From Fragilaria crotonensis (lineage: Eukaryota > Bacillariophyta > Fragilariophyceae > Fragilariales > Fragilariaceae): DNA of 34,056 nucleotides. Below, piece by piece: positions 27,892-34,056 of the stretch; the first letter of the stretch is position 1, and every line of letters starts with the position of its first letter. The position numbers were made by a program, and so were the translations under genes. The notes beneath the pieces were generated by a model. That model worked only from the letters and a program-made list of their open reading frames with translations. It was not told the DNA's origin and did no database searches. The DNA lies in NCBI GenBank assembly GCA_022925895.1, contig JAKSYS010000667.1, positions 1 through 34,056 on the forward strand. The letters run 5' to 3'.

Positions 27892-28118
27892 GTTTATCAG
27901 ACCCAATGGCTGCACCATGATGAGCCGAGAGAAGGAGTAAATGACCGTTGTCCATATGGCGTGCATTCGCGAGATCACGTCGACACGGACCCATTCGCCG
28001 ATTCGACGTTTGCCGGTCGCGCGACGAAAAGGAAAGGGAGGATTGATCACCCACCCATATGAAACGTGCTCGCAACGTCCACTAACATCTATCGACTTAC
28101 CACTATGCGTTACAGACG
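27892..28118 (+). other. Element E leader with primer-binding site
   Basis: The leader opens GTTTATCAGACCCAATGGCT, matching the same position in C with one difference, hence the primer-binding site. The leader begins GT and ends TTACAG three bases before the gag ATG, so it could be read as an intron; that is speculative, since splicing would remove the primer site. I see no ORF. Confidence 0.6.
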
Positions 28119-29582
28119 ATGGACATACCTGACGACGTGGTCAATGCACCACCGATGATGGACACCGCCCTCCTCTGGATCGGGTTCGACCAAGAAGCGA
28201 CGCGTGAGCGTCTACGTGCCGAGGGATTCGATACTTTCGACGACCTTAACGGTATGAAAGAGAAAGATATTCGCGATCTTGCGGATTCATACGTCCGTCG
28301 CACGGTAGCTGACGGGAGGACCATATTTGGACTGAAGAGGACTCGGTACCTAATCGGCCTCATCCATTGGGTTCAGGATTTTGCCAGAGTTGGTGAGACT
28401 CCAAGTTTAGATGGCATCGAAGATGCTGTGCAATTCAAGGCTGTGTTGGACATCGCATCTTATCGTGCAGATGTCAGGAAGGTTGAAAAGGAGCAATCCG
28501 ACACGGTCAGTAAGGCTGCCGACCCCGGCAAGTTCAAAAACGAGCGCAAATGGCCCGAGTGGGAACCTGCATTTGTGAACTACCTGTCTACTCTTCCGGG
28601 GGTTAATGGGGTGCCTTTGTCCTATGTTGTCCGCGAGAAAGAGGCGCCTGAACCAGGGACGGAGTATGGCAGTTTTAACGAACAGGCTGTTGCATGTGCA
28701 CCACTCACTGGACCCACATTTCAAGCTGACTCGCGCAAGGTTCATCAGTTGCTCAAGAGCTTCCTACAGACCGAGACTGCGGAACAGTGGATCCAACCAC
28801 TTGCTCGACGCCAATCCGGTCGTGAAGATATGAAGGCCCTGCGAAGCCATTATAGTGGCGAGGGGAATACGACCCGTCGCATCGCTGATGCCGAACGTGC
28901 ACGCGATTCGCTGCACTACAAGAATGAAAAGTCCATGCCGTTTTCGACATTTTTGGATAATCTTCAGCGCATGTTTAACACTTTCAAGACAGAAGGCGAG
29001 GAAATTACGGAGCCCGCAAAGGTCAGGATCCTCCTCAAGAAGGTTGAGCACCCTCAGCTGCAGAATGCAGTAAGCGCCTTGCGCATCAGGGCACAAATGG
29101 ACGATCTTTCTTTCACCGACTGTGCCAATCATTTGTCATCGGTTGTATCAGAACTACCGGATTACCAATCGAACCGGAAGATTTCTGGTACTGACAGTAA
29201 CAAAAGGACGAAAGTCAAACACATTCGCGGAGGCGGTGGAGGAGGAAAAGGCGGGGAGAGCTCTGCTTCCAAACGCAAGGGCATCTACATGCCAGACGGC
29301 AGTGTCTGGACCGGGTACTACTCGGACTGGGATACAATGCCTGAAAAGGAGAAGAATACGGTCATGGAGACGCGTAAGAAAAACAAAGAGAAAGGTGGCA
29401 CCCCTCATAAGAAGAAGGCGCCAAACCTGAAATCCCAGATTGCTGACCTCAAAAGGTCGATTGCAGCTTTGAAGAAAACGTCCGACGACGAAACTGAGGA
29501 CAGTTCGGATGCCCCGGATGCTCCAAATAACGCTGGCGATGCCTTTGGCGGCCGCAACAAAAAGAAACAGAAGAAGGAATGA
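28119..29582 (+). CDS. Element E gag, 487 aa
   Basis: The ATG at 28119 follows the leader directly, and the frame is intact for 487 codons. The N-terminal LLWIGFDQEATRERLRAEGF is the same small helical module as in C and F. The central part has WPEWEPAFVNYLSTLPGVNG and LLKSFLQTETAEQWI, matching WNESFQNYLRQIL of C. The C-terminal third is Gly/Lys-rich (HIRGGGGGGKGG, YMPDGSVWTGYYSDW, then KKKAPNLKSQIADLKRSIAALKK, a short coiled-coil-like stretch) and ends NKKKQKKE. There is no zinc knuckle; basic stretches probably bind RNA. It is among the two best preserved gags here. Confidence 0.88.
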   Translation: MDIPDDVVNAPPMMDTALLWIGFDQEATRERLRAEGFDTFDDLNGMKEKDIRDLADSYVRRTVADGRTIFGLKRTRYLIGLIHWVQDFARVGETPSLDGIEDAVQFKAVLDIASYRADVRKVEKEQSDTVSKAADPGKFKNERKWPEWEPAFVNYLSTLPGVNGVPLSYVVREKEAPEPGTEYGSFNEQAVACAPLTGPTFQADSRKVHQLLKSFLQTETAEQWIQPLARRQSGREDMKALRSHYSGEGNTTRRIADAERARDSLHYKNEKSMPFSTFLDNLQRMFNTFKTEGEEITEPAKVRILLKKVEHPQLQNAVSALRIRAQMDDLSFTDCANHLSSVVSELPDYQSNRKISGTDSNKRTKVKHIRGGGGGGKGGESSASKRKGIYMPDGSVWTGYYSDWDTMPEKEKNTVMETRKKNKEKGGTPHKKKAPNLKSQIADLKRSIAALKKTSDDETEDSSDAPDAPNNAGDAFGGRNKKKQKKE

Positions 29583-29588
29583 CGGTCT
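29577..29588 (+). other. In-frame UGA-CGG stop between element E gag and pol (candidate readthrough site)
   Basis: The sequence GAA TGA CGG TCT ends gag, and the same frame stays open for over 600 codons of pol. The first in-frame ATG in pol is only at about 29720. The stop and following codon are identical to element D. Confidence 0.62.
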
Positions 29589-31380
29589 GTGGCCGCCTCC
29601 TCAGTTAAATGGTTAGGAACAAACGTTACGAGTGTTACAAAACAATCGTTTTCGTGCTCATCTTGCATTTGTCCAAATCAAAACACTGTGGTGGCAGCCA
29701 ACGTCACATCTAACCGCCGCATGTCGTCGACACACAGATACATCCGTGGTCTTAAACGCGACATTGATGTCGTTCATGGTCGTAACGAAATCGACTCACA
29801 TGCCGACACCATCGTTCTCGGGCGAAACTCGGTCATTCTCCAATTCACTGGTCGCGAATGCGATGTGGCTCCGTATTCGGACTCGTATGAGCCGATGCGC
29901 AATGTCCCCATCGTGACTGGCGCGACGGCGATTACTAACACCGAAACTGGTGAAACAACCATTCTGGTTTTCCATGAAGCCATATGGATGGGCGACCAAT
30001 TGAACCACTCCCTCTTGAACCCCAATCAACTTCGCCATCATGGTGTCGTCGTACAATACAACCCATATGACGCCAAATCATTACATCTACTTTCCCATGA
30101 TGACGAGATTACAATTCCGATGCATACTGATGGCACGATCATCTACTTTGCCTCTCGGACACCGACTGACTTCGAGTTGTCACACTGTCGTCATGTCAAT
30201 ATGTCATCCAGTGCTCCCTGGAATCCACGTGACGTCCAGTTCCCAATCACAGCTCATCACGCGGAGGAGGCAATATATCATACAATTGGAAACGTTTGTC
30301 GGTTCGACCTCTCCACGCAAGGCGACGATGAACACATCACTAAGTTAATTGCCAATCGCCTCGTTTCCGTTTCACAAGTCCAAATCGTTGACGATGTCCC
30401 AATACCGCGAACGTTTGCTTCCGGGAAAAGGCACAGCGACGTATCCGCCCAAGAGTTAAGTGAACGTTGGTTTATCGGAATAACTCAGGCACACGAAACG
30501 ATCAAGGTGACAACACAAAATTACACCAGATCGGCGATACTTCCGCTCAGTCGACGTTACCGAGCGGATAGGGTATTCGAAAAGCCCCTTTTAAGGGGTG
30601 ACTTCTACACCGACACCATGGATGGGAGGTGCAAGTCCATGAATGGCAACAGGTATGCACAGATCATGGCGAATAAAGACTTCTTTGCGGTCGCGTATCC
30701 CATGGCTAGCAAGTCAGCAGCCGGGGACTCGCTTCGTCAGTTTATCAATGAGTACGGACGACCGGAGAAGCTGACATTCGACGGTTCACAGGAGCAATGT
30801 GGGAAGAAGACCGAGTTCATGCAAAATGTCAGGAAGTATTCCATTAACTATCATGTGACAGAACCCTACCGTCCGAATCATAACTTCGCGGAGGGTGTCA
30901 TACGAGAGATAAGGAAGAAATGGTACCGCATCATGGTACGGAAATCAGTGCCGCAGCGTCTATGGGACTACGGGTTGCAGTGGACGTGTGACATACAGAA
31001 TCGCACGTCCAATAGCGCACGCGGATTGGATGGAAGGTGCCCGCTGGAACGCGTATCTGGTGAATCTGTCGACATCTCGGAGTACTTAGACTTCGGATTT
31101 TATGACTGGGTATGGTATCGAGATAACGCGGGCCTGGGTGTCACCAAACTTGGAAGGTGGCTCGGAGTGTCGCACCGAATTGGTACAATTATGTCCTTCT
31201 GGGTGTTAACCTCAAGCGGAAAGGTCTTATCGCGTACAACGGTTCAAAGAGTCTCAAATCTGGAACTCCAAGTGGACGAAAACAAGACAAAGTGCACCAC
31301 ATTCACGACGGCAATTGACCAGCTAGTCGGAGGTAACGACCTCGCGCTCACGATGAGATTGGTCAGTTGGCCTATAACGA
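29583..31380 (+). CDS. Element E pol, first part: protease and integrase without HHCC finger
   Basis: The frame is that of gag, open from the UGA to 31439. Residues counted from 29589: protease motif EIDSHADTIVLG with Asp at about 69-73, flanked by VILQFTG; SLLNPNQLRHH (141-151); then ERWFIGITQAHETIKVTTQ at 292-310 where other copia integrases carry HHCC. The integrase triad is D342 (DFYTDTM), D398 (LTFDGS) and E435 (NFAEGVIREI). The IN C-terminal region follows (WYRDNAGLGVTKLGRWLGVSHRIG). The true pol frame leaves this ORF near 31350-31370 (EIGQLAYNDDWEDPEFDP in the next frame). This is the best preserved PR-IN of the A/C/E/F group. Confidence 0.88.
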
Positions 31381-33743
31381 TGATTGGGAAGATCCCGAAT
31401 TCGACCCTGTTTTTATGGAAGAGTTTGGGACAACTATAAATGATCCAAAGCTCAACGAAGCCGACAAGGATTTTACTCCAGACTTGTACGATGATACGTA
31501 CTTGAACATGGAGTTGGCCCTCCGAGAAGGTGCCGAAGTCCAGTTTGGACGTGTCGTGAAACGACTGCGTGATAAGGATGGCCTCCCGATAGGGACGGCG
31601 AATGACAACCCAATCCTCGACACACGCATGTACAAGGTCGAGTTTCAGGATGGACATAAAGCCTCCATGGCAGCGAATGCAATCGCAGAAAACCTGTTCT
31701 CCCAAATCGATGACGAAGGGAATCGACACGTCCTTTTGATGAGATTGCAGACCACCGCACTAATGGCAAGTAACGCAACAAGACGCGTTCGTGGTTACCC
31801 GAACGGGGACTCGGAGGCGTAGAGAGACGACAATCGGATGGGATCTATTGGTCAGGTGGAAGGACGGATCGACTACATGGGTTGCTTTAAAAGACATGAA
31901 GGAGGGTACCCTGTACAAACAGCGGAATATGCCGTCCAAGCGAGGTTGGCAGAGGAGCCAGCATTCGCCTGGTGGGTCCCCCATACTATTAAAAAGAGGA
32001 ATAGGATAATTGCCAAAGTCAAGTCGAAATACTGGGTTCGCACTCATAAATTTGGCATCAAGATTCCCAAAACGGTGGAAGAAGCTAAGCGGTTTGATGC
32101 AGAAAATGGCAACACATTATGGTGGGATGCCATAGTGAAAGAAATGAAAAATGTGAGGCCGGCGTTCGAAGTGTGGGAAAAGTCGGCAGATGACATTCCA
32201 CCCGGCTATCAGCAAATAAAGTGCCACCTCATCTTTGATGTCAAAATGGGGGAAAACTTCAGGCGTAAAGCTCGTTTTGTGGCAGGGGGCCACACGACTG
32301 AGGTGCCTGATACTTTGGTTACTTACTCGTCCGTCGTGTCGAGGGATTCAGTCCGCATCGCACTCACTATTGCTGCACTCAACGGGTTGCAAGTCATGGC
32401 ATGTGACATTCAGAACGCGTACCTAACCGCGGATTGCAGGGAAAAGATATGGACCGTGGCAGGGCCTGAGTTTGGTTCAGAAGCGGGAACTATATTTTTA
32501 GTAAAGAAAGCCTATACGGCTTGAAGTCAGCTGGCGCGGCCTTTCGATCGTTGCTGGCGGACAATCTAATGGATATGGGCTACCGTCCGACAAAGGCGGA
32601 CCCGGACGTCTGGCTAAGGCCTGCGACGAAACCCGATGGGTTTGAATATTACGAGATGGCACTCTGCTACGTCGATGACATCTTATCGATGTCGCACGAT
32701 CCTCATGCGACGTTGATTGCTCTTACCTCTACCTTCAAATTGAAGGACGACAAAATTGAGGAACCCGACATGTACCTCGGCGCCAGACTCGGTAAGATAG
32801 ATGTCGACGGTACCTCGTGTTGGACCATGTCAGCGGAGCAGTATGTGATGGCGTCAGTGAACAATGTTCAGGAAAGTCTCGCAAAGAGGGGCTGCGTCTC
32901 CCGACTAAATGTTATACGCCATTGGCAACCGACTATCATCCGGAGTTGGAAACGACGCCAGAATTAAAGAGCGATGGTATCCAGACGTATCAAGAATATG
33001 TTGGGATGCTCCGATGGGCTGTTGAACTTGGACGCGTTGACATCTTACTTGAAACGTCGTTGATGTCGACGTACCTGGCAATGCCCAGAGAAGGACACCT
33101 TCAACAGATCTATAGGATCTTCGGATATCTCAAGATGCATCCGAAGAGGAAGCTCGCATTTGATCCCCAACATCCCAAGATTAGTGAGAAGATGTTCAAA
33201 CGACATGATTGGCACGATTTCTATCGTGACGTTAAAGAGGCAATTCCCGGGGACATGCCTGTTCCACGGGGAAATCCGATGTCAACACACTGTTTTGTCG
33301 ATGCTAGTCATGGCAGCGACAAGTCCACAAGGCGGTCACAGACTGGGATTCTGATATTTTGTAACAGGGCCCCTATCATTTGGTTCAGCAAGAGACAGAA
33401 CACTGTGGAAACGAGTACCTTCGGCAGCGAGTTCCAGGCCATGAAGAATGCTGTGGAACTTGTCGAGGCACTGCGCTACAAACTGCGGATGTTTGGTGTG
33501 CCAATTGATGGTGCGACAAATCTCTTCTGCGACAATGAAGCAGTGTATAAGAATACTTCACTTCCGGAATCGACATTAAAGAAAAAGCATCACGCCATTG
33601 CATACCATAGATGCCGTGAGGCGGTGGCGGCTGAGACTGTGAGGGTTGCCAAGGAAGGGACTATGACCAACCTAAGTGACTTGTTCACCAAGTTACTCCC
33701 ACAACCTCGTCGAGAAGAACTTCTGGATAAGTTTACATATTAA
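31367..33743 (+). pseudogene. Element E pol, second part: chromo-like module, RT, RNase H (several frameshifts)
   Basis: Homology to C pol continues in changing frames. First comes a barrel motif MYKVEFQDGHKASMAANAIAE (31628-31690), then FDEIADHR near 31740 in another frame, then GWDLLVRWKDGSTTWVALKDM (about 31836-31900) in a third. From 31905 one frame carries EPAFAWWVPHTIKKRNRI, HLIFDVKMGE, SSVVSRDSVRIAL and CDIQNAYL. A shift at about 32500 leads to LYGLKSAGAAF, KADPDVWLRP and the catalytic YVDD at 32668-32679. Another at about 32885, in a GGGG run, leads to RNase H with FVDASHGSDKSTRRS, STFGSEF, DNEAVYKNT and LSDLFTKLLPQ. All motifs are present, with at least five frame changes. Confidence 0.88.
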
Positions 33744-33782
33744 CTGTCGGCGCGTCGCATTCTATGTGTCGTGCCGGGGGAC
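33744..33782 (+). other. Element E 3' UTR and polypurine tract
   Basis: This is a 39-bp gap after the RNase H stop that ends GTGCCGGGGGAC directly before the LTR. The G-rich block is at the same place as in A and C. Confidence 0.65.
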
Positions 33783-34056
33783 CGAACGAATACTACTGTG
33801 ACAAGTACTGTATGGTATGGCACATATGTACCGGCGAGTGTCGTTGCATATGGCGTATGGGTTTATAACATCCAAATATGCATACGATGCATGTGTGTGA
33901 ATCGGTACTCAACTACATACACAAATAACATCATATAATAGGTAACGGTGCTTGATCCGATCGGATGATCGGATCTCACTCTTTATCTCAACTTGTACTC
34001 TATTACCATGTAAGTTAGGCCGCAGTCCCATGAGACTTGATGGCGAACTTTGTACG
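33783..34056 (+). repeat. Element E 3' LTR (reaches window end)
   Basis: It is a direct repeat of 27615-27891. Differences are a 1-bp and a 2-bp indel (CTCTTTTATCTCTC against CTCTTTATCTC) and three C/T or A/G changes. The inverted repeat is conserved at 33954-33975. Confidence 0.9.

Larger units (their letters stand above)
27615..34056 (+). mobile_element. Element E: near-complete Ty1/copia retrotransposon
   Basis: Direct repeats at 27615-27891 and 33783-34056 flank a leader, gag, UGA, protease, integrase, chromo-like module, RT and RNase H, all on the + strand. Its proteins are closest to C and A. The LTR pair differs by three substitutions and two small indels, so insertion was recent. The right LTR reaches the last base of the window at the same base (TACG) where the left LTR meets the primer-binding site, so the right target duplication cannot be seen. 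Confidence 0.92.

Noticed and set aside
27892-28118. Intron in the element E leader (GT...TTACAG before the ATG)
   Set aside because: It would remove the primer-binding site from the RNA, and no transcript evidence is available; kept only as a remark.
1-34056. A host cellular gene between the elements
   Set aside because: Every stretch over 300 bp is assigned to an LTR, leader or polyprotein of one of the seven elements; the remaining gaps are short and lack ORFs of their own.

Overview
This window contains only transposable elements. It is a pile of Ty1/copia-type LTR retrotransposons, with no cellular gene, tRNA gene, rRNA gene or CRISPR array. The polyproteins resemble the copia elements that are abundant in diatoms and related stramenopile algae: DSHADT or IDNxCSxC protease motifs, integrases without an HHCC finger, and a chromodomain-like module before the reverse transcriptase (RT). 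The host is therefore most likely a diatom or a similar protist. That is an inference from protein style, since nothing from the host itself is visible.

I resolve seven element copies, named A to G. A (1-3098, + strand, right half only) sits in B. B (fragments at 3099-4463 and 17131-18749, - strand) is split by C (4464-17130, - strand). C is split by D (7527-13718, - strand). B itself lies in F (fragments at 18750-19483 and 26800-27364, - strand), and F is also split by G (19484-26794, - strand). E (27615-34056, + strand) abuts an LTR just upstream of F gag. The deepest chain is four levels: D in C in B in F. The D, C and G insertions are each supported by LTR pairs, target-site duplications (GCATCT, GATT, GTTGT) and reading-frame continuity or homology of the host element across the gap.

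The copies fall into three groups. A, C, E and F share gag or pol homology, a gag with a Lys-rich tail, a DSHADT protease where visible, an IN without zinc finger and a chromo-like domain between IN and RT. B and G share an N-terminal gag module, a CCHC knuckle, a HADNGSM protease-like motif and related LTRs; G also has a PDZ-like domain before its RT. D is a third lineage with IDNRCSGC, a classical HHCC integrase and a YTDD RT.

In each element the order is gag, protease (PR), integrase (IN), RT, RNase H (RH). In C, D and E, pol follows gag in the same frame after one UGA, and in D and E that stop is followed directly by CGG, a known leaky-stop context. Primer-binding sites look like complements of internal tRNA segments (half-tRNA priming). 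Almost all pol genes carry 1-nt frameshifts although the LTR pairs differ by only about 1-2 percent in substitutions. This means either recent decay or indel errors in the assembly.
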